From the NCBI RefSeq assembly GCF_000260135.1, contig NZ_JH651384.1:1057693-1121692 (forward strand): a stretch of 64,000 nucleotides of DNA, in the 5' to 3' direction. The notes beneath the pieces were generated by a model, which had not been told where the DNA came from, made no database searches, and was given only the letters and a program-made list of their open reading frames with translations. The position numbers were made by a program, and so were the translations under genes. Shown here piece after piece: positions 35,745-44,954 of this stretch. Numbering within the stretch: position 1 is the first letter of the stretch; every line of letters begins with the position of its first letter. This DNA is from Thiothrix nivea DSM 5205. GTDB taxonomy: Bacteria > Pseudomonadota > Gammaproteobacteria > Thiotrichales > Thiotrichaceae.

Positions 35745-37535
35745 ATGATGTTTGACACTACCCTCGCGTGCATGGCGTTGAAGCCAAGCAAAGTATTGCC
35801 GCGCACCCTCATGGCAATCGCCGCCTTTATGGCGTCTTCCAACGCTTTTGCCTTGCCTTGTGATTTCAAGAATGGGGATGTATTTTCCGACATATGCGCT
35901 TATTTCGAGGTCGGCACTGCAACAATTGGCGGCCAGCTGAAAGCCCATGTTTCCACTACCTCCCCTGATTTCAAGGTATCCATCAGACGGGCGGGCAGCA
36001 CTGATGTTTTGTCTGAACAATCATTCAGCAGTGGTAAACAATATATTACAGGCACAACCAACTATAATGGATTGAACTGGGGTTCTGCTTATAATATAAA
36101 CATACCTAGCAATTGGAACAGCGGCATTTATCAACTTGTGTTCCAAAATGCGTCAGGTTTCTACTCTGAATATGTCGCCGTCAGGGCTTCCAGCCCAGGC
36201 AGCCACTCAAAAATTCTGGTACTGGACAGTCTACCAACCAAGATTGCCTACAGCCCAATTGGCGGGAAGTCAATGTACGGGTTCAACTCAACTAATGGTC
36301 AGGGTGCTGTAGAAGTTTCCATGGAACGCCCCACAGGGCGTGGCCAATGGACTGAACACAGGATGTTCGCCACGTGGCTGGATGCGAAAGGCATTGCTTA
36401 CGAAGCGGCATCCATGATAGACATCCATCGCGACCCCAACCTGCTGAAAAACTATGATTTAGTCATCCAGGTTGGGCACAACGAATATTGGTCAAAGGAA
36501 ATGCGGGACGCCTGGGACAGTTATCTGGCCTCCGGTGGGAACGGTGCTATTTTCAGTGGCAACACCATGTGGTGGCAAGTTCGTTTCAGCGCAGATTACA
36601 AAAACATGGTCTGCTACAAAAATGCTGATGCTGACCGGGCGGCAAACCCTGGTATTAGCGATGACAGGCTAACGGTCAACTGGTACAACACGCCACTCAA
36701 CAAACCGGAAAACCTTTCCACAGGCGTCAGCTTCCGCAATGCTGGCTACCATGACTATACGGAAAATGGCGTTCCCTACTACGTCAAAGGGGGAGTAGGC
36801 GATGATGGTACTAATGGCGGATTCAAGGTTACTGATGCATCCCATTGGGCGTTTGCCGGTACTGGTCTTTCAAACGGAAGCGTATTCGGGCGCGACAGCA
36901 CGATTGCTGGTTATGAAGTAGATGGCGCATTGTTCAGGATGGAAGGAACCACGCCGGTCGTAACAGGTGAAGATGGCACGCCGACCAATTTCCAGATTCT
37001 GGCGATTACCCCAGCTTATGCTGTTAACTCCCCGTCCGGCGTCCCCGGCATTGTATCGAATAACTACAATGGACAAGGCTGGGGAACAGTTGGTGTATTC
37101 AAACCCAGTAACAACAGCGGAACCGTATTTGTCGGCCCATCCATTGACTGGGCAGAAGGATTGGAGGACCCACAAGTCAGCCGCATAACCGAGAATGTCA
37201 TCAACCATCTGAAAAACCGCTCAAATAGCAGCTCCAGCAATACCGGTAGCAGCAGCGGGAGCACTACTACGGGCAGCTCCAGCAATACCGGCAGCAGCAG
37301 CGGGAGCACTACTACGGGCAGCTCCAGTAATACCGGCAGCACTACTACAGGCAGCTCCAGCAGTACCGGCAGCACTACTACGGGCAGCTCCAGCAGTACC
37401 GGCAGCACGACCACCCCAACTGATACATCCAGTAACACCACCCAAAGCAGCGGCGGTGGCGGCGGCAGCATCCCGTTACCTGCCCTGTTGCTGGGGCTGC
37501 TAACCCTTATTGGCTTAAAGGTACGCAAACCATAA
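35745..37535 (+). CDS. Large secreted protein, DMFase beta-like domain, C-terminal sorting-like tail
   Basis: 596 aa. Signal peptide about 1-36 (TLMAIAAFMASSNAFA). Residues about 40-490 resemble the large-subunit C-terminal domain of N,N-dimethylformamidase (SIDWAEGLEDPQVSRITENVINHL; VIQVGHNEYWSKEMRDAW; GGNGAIFSGNTMWWQVRF). A Ser/Thr/Gly repeat linker (about 492-560) is built from TTTGSSS-type units. The tail SGGGGGSIPLPALLLGLLTL ending in KVRKP is tripartite: Gly-rich, hydrophobic, basic. It resembles GlyGly-CTERM or an IPTL-CTERM variant and lies next to exosortase H. Enzymatic function is not implied. AGGAGA precedes ATG. Confidence 0.8.
   Translation: MMFDTTLACMALKPSKVLPRTLMAIAAFMASSNAFALPCDFKNGDVFSDICAYFEVGTATIGGQLKAHVSTTSPDFKVSIRRAGSTDVLSEQSFSSGKQYITGTTNYNGLNWGSAYNINIPSNWNSGIYQLVFQNASGFYSEYVAVRASSPGSHSKILVLDSLPTKIAYSPIGGKSMYGFNSTNGQGAVEVSMERPTGRGQWTEHRMFATWLDAKGIAYEAASMIDIHRDPNLLKNYDLVIQVGHNEYWSKEMRDAWDSYLASGGNGAIFSGNTMWWQVRFSADYKNMVCYKNADADRAANPGISDDRLTVNWYNTPLNKPENLSTGVSFRNAGYHDYTENGVPYYVKGGVGDDGTNGGFKVTDASHWAFAGTGLSNGSVFGRDSTIAGYEVDGALFRMEGTTPVVTGEDGTPTNFQILAITPAYAVNSPSGVPGIVSNNYNGQGWGTVGVFKPSNNSGTVFVGPSIDWAEGLEDPQVSRITENVINHLKNRSNSSSSNTGSSSGSTTTGSSSNTGSSSGSTTTGSSSNTGSTTTGSSSSTGSTTTGSSSSTGSTTTPTDTSSNTTQSSGGGGGSIPLPALLLGLLTLIGLKVRKP
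37221..37416 (+). repeat. Tandem Ser/Thr linker repeats
   Basis: Degenerate direct repeats of about 33 bp (plus 48-bp higher-order units) encoding GSTTTGSSS(N/S)T. They form a low-complexity, probably O-glycosylatable stalk before the sorting tail and are likely length-variable. Confidence 0.8.
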
Positions 37536-37548
37536 GATCACCCCACCA

Positions 37549-37576
37549 AAACTGCCCGGATTCGGGCAGTTTTTCT
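37549..37576 (+). terminator. Rho-independent terminator
   Basis: AAACTGCCCG/CGGGCAGTTT 10-bp stem, loop GATT, followed by T-rich sequence, 14 bp after the stop at 37535. It ends the secreted-protein transcript before the antiporter gene. Confidence 0.9.
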
Positions 37577-37637
37577 ATCTGCTTGGCATGATGATTATGC
37601 TATGCTCTGCCGCATTTGATCAGCTGTGGGTAAGTGA

Positions 37638-39017
37638 ATGGAATTTGGCCTGCTTTCAGTATTGCCGCCGCTGCTGGCTATTGCTTTGGCGATCGTGTCG
37701 CGTGATGTTGTCATCTCATTGCTGACCGGTATTTTCGCCGGGTTTCTGATCCTCAACAATTTCAACCCGCTGGATGCAGTCATTGCTTTGCTTGACAACA
37801 TCATCAGCCTGTTTGCCGAAGGCTGGATCGCCAAAACCCTGTTATTTTCGCTGATGGTTGGCGCAGTTATGCGCCTGGTAGTCGATAGCGGGGGTGTGGC
37901 TGGCCTGGTGCATTTCCTGACCCAGAAAAGCCGCACTATCCGTTCCGGCAAGGGCGCTTTGATCCTCGCTTACATCATTGGGCTACTGATTTTCATTGAA
38001 TCGTCTATCACTTCACTGGTAGCAGGCACCGTAACCCGCCCTCTGTGTGACAAGTTTGGCGTTTCCCGACAGAAACTGGCCTATGTCTGCGATGCTACCT
38101 CGGCACCGGTTTGTTCCCTGATCGCCCTGAACGGTTGGGGCGCGCTGCTGATCGGGTTAATAACCGCCCAAGTTACGGACGGTATGTTGAGCGGCAGCCC
38201 CACCCGGATTTTCATTGAGTCAATTCCCTTCAACTTCTATGCATTAATCGCCATTGCCCTGGTCTTGGTGGTGATCCTGCGGGGTTGGGATGTAGGTTCA
38301 ATGCGTCATTATGAGCGCCAGGTTACGCCGACAAAACTGCCCCTGCCAGCAGATGGTGGCCATATTAGCCGAATGCTGGTTCCCCTCGTGGTTTTAATTG
38401 GCATGATGCCGGTTTCCCTATACTACACCGGCAATGGCAACTTTCTGGAAGGCAGCGGCTCAACAGCGGTCTTTTACGCCGTGCTGGCCAGCCTGTTTGT
38501 GTCCTTTTTGCAGTATGTCCTCGGCGGCGTCATGAGCCGGGAAGCCTGGTTCAAGAGTTTTTACCACGGCCTTAGCGACATGCTGCCCATCGTGCTGATC
38601 CTGGTGTTGGCTTTCACCATCGGCAATGTCACCAAAAGCATGGGAACAGGCCAGTATCTTGCGTCACTTGCTGGCGATCTGGTTTCACCAAGCCTGATTC
38701 CGGTGATTGTCTTTTTGCTGTCCAGTGTGATTGCGTTTGCCACCGGTACCAGCTGGGGAACTTTTTCCATCATGCTGCCGATTGGCGTCAGCCTTGCGGT
38801 CTCTACCGGAGCCAACGTTGAGTTGGTGATCGGGGCGGTGGTTTCGGGCGGGGTGTTTGGCGACCATTGTTCACCGATTTCAGACACCACCATCATTTCC
38901 TCGATGGCAGCGGGCTGTAATCATATTGAACATGTCAATTCACAGCTGCCTTATGCATTGATGGGGGGAACGCTTGCGGCCGGATTATTCGTCCTGGCCG
39001 GATTGTTGCTGGCCTGA
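37638..39017 (+). CDS. NhaC-family Na+/H+ antiporter-like protein
   Basis: 459-aa inner-membrane transporter with about 11-12 TM helices. Typical segments are FIESSITSLVAGTVTRPLCDKFGVS (about 122-146), LAYVCDATSAPVCSLIALNGWGA, FATGTSWGTFSIMLP and GGVFGDHCSPISDTTIIS (near 412-429), the hallmark of NhaC-type antiporters. Na+/H+ exchange is family inference; related proteins exchange malate/lactate or amino acids. Its last 33 bp overlap the convergent gene at 38985. Confidence 0.87.
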   Translation: MEFGLLSVLPPLLAIALAIVSRDVVISLLTGIFAGFLILNNFNPLDAVIALLDNIISLFAEGWIAKTLLFSLMVGAVMRLVVDSGGVAGLVHFLTQKSRTIRSGKGALILAYIIGLLIFIESSITSLVAGTVTRPLCDKFGVSRQKLAYVCDATSAPVCSLIALNGWGALLIGLITAQVTDGMLSGSPTRIFIESIPFNFYALIAIALVLVVILRGWDVGSMRHYERQVTPTKLPLPADGGHISRMLVPLVVLIGMMPVSLYYTGNGNFLEGSGSTAVFYAVLASLFVSFLQYVLGGVMSREAWFKSFYHGLSDMLPIVLILVLAFTIGNVTKSMGTGQYLASLAGDLVSPSLIPVIVFLLSSVIAFATGTSWGTFSIMLPIGVSLAVSTGANVELVIGAVVSGGVFGDHCSPISDTTIISSMAAGCNHIEHVNSQLPYALMGGTLAAGLFVLAGLLLA

Positions 39018-39977
39018 AATGGAATCCTTGTCTTTTTTCCATGACTCCAAACTGACCACTTTGTCTGGTTTGTCGCCGCTTTCACCCACGACATGGGCGT
39101 GACCCAACAGGACAGCAGGGTTCCCCGCCAGAAATTCACGCATTAGGCGCAATTTCAGACTATTGGGGAATTTGTGGTGAGCCTGGTCGTTTTCCAGTGC
39201 TTCAGCCTCTTCCTCGGTGAGGGAGTTGACCAGTTTTTCCCAGCGTTCATTCAGCGCTTTTTCAATGTTTTCGCTGTCGGCTTCCAGCTTTGCCAGCACT
39301 TCCTCTGGCAGGGAGTTGAGGTAATCGTCAATATTGCCCAGCATGTTCCCTAGCCGGGTTTCCAGCAAGGCGCGCAAGACTTCATCAGTCCATTGCTCTT
39401 CCGCCTGCTTGGCAAAAGCGTCGGTCTCGCTGACCAGGATACCATCCGTGCTGACCGCTCCCTGGGCTTCGCCATAACGCCGCCAGAGAATGTGCAGCTG
39501 GGGTAAAAACTGTTCCAGCCGCAAACTGTCATCCGCCGATTTTGGCTGGAAGGTCACTGGCCTGAACTGCGGGTACAACTGGCAAAACTGGTACAGGGCA
39601 CTGACGTACTGGAAAGGGTCAAAACTCAGGGTTATGACGTTTTCATCATAATCATCCAACGGCTCTTCTTCGTCGTCCGCCAGCTCAATATCCAGGAAAG
39701 GTTCGTAGTGCTCGAAAACGATGTCCCAGAGGATTTTGCCGTCACGATGGCGCACAAAAATGGCGGACTCAACCTGAAATTCCGGCAAATCCGGCGTGGT
39801 ATTCACAATCCAGTAATCGCCGGTAGCCTGGGCGCTACGCACGAGCGCGAGGAAATCCAGCAAGCCAAACGGAACTTCCATAATACGGTTTGGGTGGCTG
39901 TAACCTTCGAGCACCACCAATTGCACAGATGGTGCGCCACCTTCGAGCGTGACAACAAATGAGAGCGATTCTTCCAC
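38985..39977 (-). CDS. Hypothetical acidic cytosolic protein (330 aa)
   Basis: Not recognised. Starts MEESLSFVVTLEGGAPSVQL, no signal peptide or TM. N-terminal half is beta-rich with an acidic stretch (ADDEEEPLDDYDEN, about 118-131). The C-terminal half is helical and acidic (LPEEVLAKLEADSENIEKAL; SLTEEEAEALENDQAHHKF). Its 3' end overlaps the antiporter gene tail to tail. Coding quality is good across the length. The gap 39978-40147 shows no gene. Confidence 0.7.
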   Translation of the reverse strand: MEESLSFVVTLEGGAPSVQLVVLEGYSHPNRIMEVPFGLLDFLALVRSAQATGDYWIVNTTPDLPEFQVESAIFVRHRDGKILWDIVFEHYEPFLDIELADDEEEPLDDYDENVITLSFDPFQYVSALYQFCQLYPQFRPVTFQPKSADDSLRLEQFLPQLHILWRRYGEAQGAVSTDGILVSETDAFAKQAEEQWTDEVLRALLETRLGNMLGNIDDYLNSLPEEVLAKLEADSENIEKALNERWEKLVNSLTEEEAEALENDQAHHKFPNSLKLRLMREFLAGNPAVLLGHAHVVGESGDKPDKVVSLESWKKDKDSISGQQQSGQDE

Positions 39978-40147
39978 AAACCAACCTTAACCCATTGACA
40001 TTAAAAGGGCCTTTTATTATTTCGCAACTTGTACCAACACAAGCGCCCACATAAACCAGCCTGTACCCACCCATGTTAGCACGATCTCCGTATTTTGTTG
40101 GCAATCGCCTGAATCCGTAATGTATTGCCTGCCCAGAAAGGAACCCA

Positions 40148-41359
40148 TCACTCATGCCGCAATGCCTCGATCGGATCCAGCCGCGCCGCCCGCTTGGCAG
40201 GCATATACCCAAACAGGATACCAATCCCCGCCGAAAACACGAATGACAGCAGGTTAATGGTCGGGTCAAACACATACGGTACACTCATCACCTGTGACAG
40301 GATGACTGACGCCCCCGTTGCCAGCGCGATACCGATAATGCCACCCAGCGCCGCCAGCGCCACTGCTTCGATCAGGAACTGCATCAGCACCTCCCGCTCC
40401 AACGCCCCAATGGCCAGGCGGATGCCAATCTCGCGGGTACGCTCGGTAACGGAAACCAGCATGATATTCATGATCCCGATACCACCGACCAGCAGGCTTA
40501 CCGATGCCACTGCCCCCAGCAGCATGGTCAGAATTTGCGTCGTGCCGGAAAGCGTTTCCGCAATCTGGCGGGTATCCTGTACATTGAAATTGTCGTCTTC
40601 ATTCGGCTCCAGCCGCCGCCGCTCGCGTAACAGTTGCGTTAGCTCATTCTTCACCCGGTCGATGTCGCTTTCGTTCTGCACCGACACCTGGATGCTGGAA
40701 ACCTCGCGGTTACCGGTCAGACGGCGCTGCACGGCACGGATCGGCATCACCACGATTTCATCCTGGTCACGCCCCATCGACGCCTGACCCTTGGAGGCCA
40801 GAATACCAATGATTTCGCAGGAAAAATTCTTAACACGCATGGTTTCGCCCAAGGGCTGGGCAGTGCCAAACAGCTCACGGCGAATGGTTTCGCCAATGAT
40901 GCAAACCGTTTGCCCGCCTTCGACTTCGGCATTGGTGAATTCGCGCCCGGCAGCCAGCGTCCAGTTGCCCGCCTGCAAGAAGTCGTTGGTGGAACCGGTC
41001 ACGCTGGTAGACCAGTTGTTGGCGGCAGAAACCACTGTGGCGGTACGGCTGATTTCGGGTGCAACCGCTGCCAGACCGGTGATACGCTCTTGAATCGCTT
41101 CCACATCAGCCATTTCAAAGGAAGGCGCACGCTGCCCACTGCCCGGCGGGCCGAACATGCGCTGGCCAGAGCGGATTTGCAGCAGGTTGCTGCCCAGGCT
41201 GGCAACCTGATCCTTGACCGCCTGGGTCGCGCCATTGCCCAGCGTCACCATGGTAATGACCGCCGACACGCCAATCACAATGCCGAGAATGGTGAGGAAA
41301 GAGCGCATCAGGTTGCGGCGTATTTCCCGCAACGCCAGCAGAAAACTGTTCCATAACAT
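40148..41359 (-). CDS. MacB-type ABC transporter permease
   Basis: 403-aa permease. N-terminal TM (NLMRSFLTILGIVIGVSAVITMVTLG), then a periplasmic MacB-PCD domain (about 50-270), then three C-terminal TMs (ILTMLLGAVASVSLLVGGIGIMN; LIEAVALAALGGIIGIALA; FVFSAGIGILFGYMPAKRAA) with the FtsX-family RTREIGIRLAIGA coupling motif. Unlike E. coli MacB, the ATPase is a separate gene. It overlaps that gene by 1 bp. Exports a drug, peptide or lipid; substrate unknown. Confidence 0.9.
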   Translation of the reverse strand: MLWNSFLLALREIRRNLMRSFLTILGIVIGVSAVITMVTLGNGATQAVKDQVASLGSNLLQIRSGQRMFGPPGSGQRAPSFEMADVEAIQERITGLAAVAPEISRTATVVSAANNWSTSVTGSTNDFLQAGNWTLAAGREFTNAEVEGGQTVCIIGETIRRELFGTAQPLGETMRVKNFSCEIIGILASKGQASMGRDQDEIVVMPIRAVQRRLTGNREVSSIQVSVQNESDIDRVKNELTQLLRERRRLEPNEDDNFNVQDTRQIAETLSGTTQILTMLLGAVASVSLLVGGIGIMNIMLVSVTERTREIGIRLAIGALEREVLMQFLIEAVALAALGGIIGIALATGASVILSQVMSVPYVFDPTINLLSFVFSAGIGILFGYMPAKRAARLDPIEALRHE

Positions 41360-42057
41360 TACGCAGCCCTCCGGTTACGGACATCGCTTTCCACCCTACC
41401 ATCGACGAAATGCACTACACGCTTGGCGTATTCGGCCATTTCCGGCTCGTGCGTAACCATCAGGATGGTGATGCCCTTTTGTTCGTTGAGTGACACCAGC
41501 AGTTCCATGATTTCATGGCTACGTTGGGTATCGAGGTTGCCGGTCGGCTCATCCGCCAGCAACAGGGTTGGGTTGGTGACGATGGCACGGGCAATGGCAA
41601 CACGCTGCTGCTGACCACCGGACAGTTCCGCCGAGGTGTGATGCCCCCAGCCGGTTAGGCCAACCTGTTCCAGCGCCGCTGCCGCCATTTCCTGACGCAA
41701 GGCTGCCGGTTCTCCCCGGTATAACAGTGGCAGCTCAACATTTTCCTGCGCTGTAGTACGTGCCAACAGATTGAAACCCTGAAACACAAAGCCGAGGAAA
41801 TGCCGCCGCAGCAAGGCACGCTCGTTGCGGTCGAGCTGTTCCACATGCGTGTCGCGGAACAGGTATTCACCCCCAGTCGGCACATCCAGACAACCGATAA
41901 TGTTCATGGCGGTAGACTTGCCGGAACCGCTTGGCCCCATCACTGCGACAAAATCACCCTCATCCACCCTCAGGTCGACGCCGCGCAATGCCTGGAAAGC
42001 CGCGATGCCCTGCCCGAAGGTTTTGGTGATGCCTTTGAGTTCGATCAGGGCGCTCAT
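41359..42057 (-). CDS. MacB-type ABC transporter ATP-binding protein
   Basis: 232-aa ATPase: Walker A GPSGSGKST (near 41-49), Q-loop FVFQGFNLL, signature LSGGQQQRVAIARAI, Walker B LLLADEPTGNLD, and H-loop VTHEPEMAEYAKRVVHF. Belongs to the LolD/MacB class. It overlaps its neighbours: 4 bp with the adaptor gene and 1 bp with the permease gene. Confidence 0.93.
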   Translation of the reverse strand: MSALIELKGITKTFGQGIAAFQALRGVDLRVDEGDFVAVMGPSGSGKSTAMNIIGCLDVPTGGEYLFRDTHVEQLDRNERALLRRHFLGFVFQGFNLLARTTAQENVELPLLYRGEPAALRQEMAAAALEQVGLTGWGHHTSAELSGGQQQRVAIARAIVTNPTLLLADEPTGNLDTQRSHEIMELLVSLNEQKGITILMVTHEPEMAEYAKRVVHFVDGRVESDVRNRRAA

Positions 42058-43415
42058 CGGCTGCCTCCCCCATTGGCAGGCTCGCCAACAGAACTGCTGC
42101 CAATGATGACCGGCATGTCAGGCTGAAGTTCGCCGGACACAATCTCGGTCATCTTGCCGTCGGTAATGCCGGTTTTAACCTTGAGGGGGCGCGGATGGCC
42201 ATTTTCCAGCACCCATACCCGCTGCTCACTGTTACCAACGGATACTTCCGGCTTGGAAGGCTGGGTACGCGGACGCCCCATGCCCGGCGGACGCGGCATT
42301 AACTTGGACAAAATACCACCGTCATTCTGCCCATTGGCCGCGCTGGTGGCACTGCCATTCGCGCCATTGCTGCGAAAACTGGGGGTAAACCGCAGTGCCG
42401 CGTTGGGAACCAGCAAGGCATTTTCCCGCGATTCGGTCGAGATGGTGGCTGTCGCGGTCATGCCGGGGCGCAAAGTCAGGTCAGCATTTTCCACCGCCAG
42501 CGTGGTCAGGTAAGACACCACATTATCCGCCTGGGTGGAACCCAGGCTCACGCGGGTAATCGTCGCCGGGTATTTGCGCCCTGGCCAAGCATCAACGGTA
42601 AATTCGGCTTGTTGGCCATCCTTGACCTGCCCGACATCGGCTTCATCCACGCCCACTTCCAGCTCCATCTTGGCCAGATCTTCCGCCAACGTGAACAGGG
42701 TTGGGGCTGAGAGGGATGCCGCTACCGTTTGCCCCGGCTCAACCGAACGGTTCAGCACCACACCGTCGATTGGCGAGGTGATGATGGCCTTGCCGAGATT
42801 GGTTTCAGCCGATCGCAGCTCGGCTTTTGCGGAAGTGACGCTGGTTTTGGCAACGGCTTCATCGGCCTGGGCGCGTTCCAGCGTTGCGGCGGCGGAATCC
42901 AGCTCGGACTTGGCGGGCAGTTTGCCCCCGGAACTCTGGTACAACTGGCGCAGGCGGTTGAGGTTGGTGCGCGCCTCCTTGACTGTGGCGGCTGACTGTT
43001 TCACCCTGGCGTCAGCGGATGCCAACGATGCCTTGCTCTTGGTGATGGTGTCATTCAGCTGGGTGGTGTTGAGGCGTGCCAGTTCCTGGCCTTTTTTCAC
43101 CGGGTCATTGGTGTCGACCAGCACGGCATCGACTGTGCCGGAAAGCTCCGTACCGATGTCAACCTGGTTGAGCGGTTGCAGATTACCGGTAGCGGTCACA
43201 GTGACGCTCAGGTTGCCACGTTTGGCCACCTGCGTCTGGAAGGTCTGCTGGCTGCTGCTGGAGGAACTGTTCAGGTAATACCAGCCCGCGCCGCCTGCGA
43301 CGGCCAACAGTACCAAGCTTGCCAGCCAGCCTTTCCAGGAGCGGCGCTTGCCTCGGGTTTGTTTCTGTTTCAGGACTTCTTCAACCGAAGGCGTTGTTGG
43401 ATTCATCATGGTCAT
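42054..43415 (-). CDS. MacA-like periplasmic adaptor
   Basis: 453-aa membrane-fusion protein. TM anchor GWLASLVLLAVAGGAGWYYL (about 29-48), lipoyl-like halves around NLSVTVTATGNLQPLNQVDIG and ITSPIDGVVLNRSVEPGQTV, a coiled-coil hairpin (about 110-190), and beta-barrel VDEADVGQVKDGQQAEFTVDAWPGR. A Pro/Gly-rich insertion (about 355-390) is longer than usual. AAGGAGAACCC precedes the ATG. Works with the following ABC subunits and the NodT-like channel. Confidence 0.9.
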   Translation of the reverse strand: MTMMNPTTPSVEEVLKQKQTRGKRRSWKGWLASLVLLAVAGGAGWYYLNSSSSSSQQTFQTQVAKRGNLSVTVTATGNLQPLNQVDIGTELSGTVDAVLVDTNDPVKKGQELARLNTTQLNDTITKSKASLASADARVKQSAATVKEARTNLNRLRQLYQSSGGKLPAKSELDSAAATLERAQADEAVAKTSVTSAKAELRSAETNLGKAIITSPIDGVVLNRSVEPGQTVAASLSAPTLFTLAEDLAKMELEVGVDEADVGQVKDGQQAEFTVDAWPGRKYPATITRVSLGSTQADNVVSYLTTLAVENADLTLRPGMTATATISTESRENALLVPNAALRFTPSFRSNGANGSATSAANGQNDGGILSKLMPRPPGMGRPRTQPSKPEVSVGNSEQRVWVLENGHPRPLKVKTGITDGKMTEIVSGELQPDMPVIIGSSSVGEPANGGGSR

Positions 43416-43427
43416 GTTGGGTTCTCC

Positions 43428-44795
43428 TTACCAAGCGCCGCCAACAGCCTTGTACAGGCTGATGATTGATTGGGTGTTGTCTGCCTGTGCCGCCAGCAGG
43501 CTTTCCTGCGCGCTCAGCACCGAACGCTGCGCATCCAGCACTGTCTGGAAATCGGCAGTACCGGCGTCATAGCTGAGTTGCGCCAGTTTTTCCGCGCTGC
43601 GCGCCAGTTCCACATTTTTCACCAGGATGGGCTGTTGCTGGCGCACGGCATACAGGCCCGCATAGGCGTTTGCCACATCCTTCAACGCCACCAGCAAGGT
43701 TTTCTGGTAGCTGGCAACGGCTTGCTCACGCGTAGCATCGCGGATTTCCACCTGCTGTTTCAGCTTACCCCCATCGAACAACGGGGTGCTGATGGATGCC
43801 AGCAGGGAACGCGCCACTGCCGAGGCATCAAACAAATCCGCCAGGTTCAATTCGCTGAGGTTAAGCGAGCCACCCAGGTTGAAACTGGGGCGCAGGTTGG
43901 CTTTAGCCTCCCCTACCCTCAGGTTGGCAGCTGTCACTTTGTATTCGGCAGCGCGGATGTCGGGGCGCTGGCGTAAAGCATTGGCAGGAATCCGGCTGGC
44001 CAGTTGCACGGAAGCGGACGGGATCGCCCCACCGCTTTTCAGGCGTACATCCAGCCCCTGGGGTTGCTTGCCGGTGAGGATCGCCAATGCGTGCCGCGAC
44101 TGGGCAATGCTGCTTTCCAGCGCCGGTAGCTGTGCGCTGAGCTGGCCGAGGCTCAGGTTGGCCTGCTCCATATCCAGCCCGCTAGCCAGCCCGGCCTGCT
44201 GCTTGAGGCTGAGCAGGTGCACGGTTTCCCGACGGGAGGCCAAGCTCTGGCGGGAAACGCCCAGCCGCGCCTGTGCCAGCCGCAGGTTGACGTAGTTGCT
44301 GGCGACTTCGGCGGCCAGGGAGGCTTTTACATCTTCCAGGCTGGACTTGGCGGCCAGCAGGTCAGCTTCCGCCGCATGGGTGGCAAAATGGTTGGCTCCA
44401 AACAGGTCGGCTTCCCAGCTGGCGTCGATGCTGGCCCCGTAACTATCATTGCCATTGCTGCTACGGGCGGAACCGCCTGCTGATACCGATGGCAACAGGC
44501 TGGCTCCGGCGACTACCCGTTGCGCCCGCGCCGAACGCAGGCTGGCTTGCGCCGTGGTAATGTCGGGGTTGGCTTGCAGGGCTTCCTGGATCAGCGCCGC
44601 CATCAGCGGGTCATTGAACTTCTGCCACCAGGCTGCCTGTACTGGCGTGCGCGCCGCAATGCTGGCAGCAGCGGCATCCTTTGACGCCGCTGCCGACCCG
44701 CCGACAGTATCCCGCACACGGCTGGCCGGGGTGCAGGCAGCCAGCGCCACGCAGACGGCCAAGCTGGTTAGCAAGAGACGTGGTTTATAAGCCAT
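43428..44795 (-). CDS. NodT-family outer membrane efflux lipoprotein
   Basis: 455-aa TolC-like channel. Lipoprotein signal MAYKPRLLLTSLAVCVALAAC with the acylated Cys in LAAC. Two OEP repeats contain QAAWWQKFNDPLMAALIQEALQANPDI, RPDIRAAEYKVTAANLRVGEAKANLRPS and SYDAGTADFQTVLDAQRSVL (the NodT motif), all quoted here only as landmarks at about 53-80, 280-310 and 405-424. First gene of the exporter operon; a triple GTAAA operator lies 65 bp upstream. Confidence 0.9.
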   Translation of the reverse strand: MAYKPRLLLTSLAVCVALAACTPASRVRDTVGGSAAASKDAAAASIAARTPVQAAWWQKFNDPLMAALIQEALQANPDITTAQASLRSARAQRVVAGASLLPSVSAGGSARSSNGNDSYGASIDASWEADLFGANHFATHAAEADLLAAKSSLEDVKASLAAEVASNYVNLRLAQARLGVSRQSLASRRETVHLLSLKQQAGLASGLDMEQANLSLGQLSAQLPALESSIAQSRHALAILTGKQPQGLDVRLKSGGAIPSASVQLASRIPANALRQRPDIRAAEYKVTAANLRVGEAKANLRPSFNLGGSLNLSELNLADLFDASAVARSLLASISTPLFDGGKLKQQVEIRDATREQAVASYQKTLLVALKDVANAYAGLYAVRQQQPILVKNVELARSAEKLAQLSYDAGTADFQTVLDAQRSVLSAQESLLAAQADNTQSIISLYKAVGGAW

Positions 44796-44859
44796 TTAGC
44801 CAACTCCTTCGTGAAAAGTTTCCATGCTTCAAGTTTGTCTCAAGCTTCAGTTAAGGTGG

Positions 44860-44885
44860 GTAAACGCCATGTAAAGAAATGTAAA
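44860..44885. promoter_or_regulatory. CpxR-like operator: three GTAAA direct repeats
   Basis: GTAAA at 44860-44864, 44871-44875 and 44881-44885 (spacers 6 and 5). It lies in the 159-bp divergent region, 65 bp from the NodT gene start and 70 bp from the DUF4405-like gene. GTAAA-N5-GTAAA is the CpxR consensus form in E. coli. Similar arrays lie at 49249-49285 and 50320-50334. Confidence 0.75.
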
Positions 44886-44954
44886 ACTGCTTTGTGTATT
44901 GACCCGTGTCAGTAATGATTTCCCCGTCAACAACTGACTACGGGAGATTTGAAC

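Noticed and set aside
37064-37528. Minus-strand Leu/Val-Pro repeat frame
   Set aside because: It is the complement of the Ser/Thr linker repeats of the secreted protein; low complexity, no start signal.
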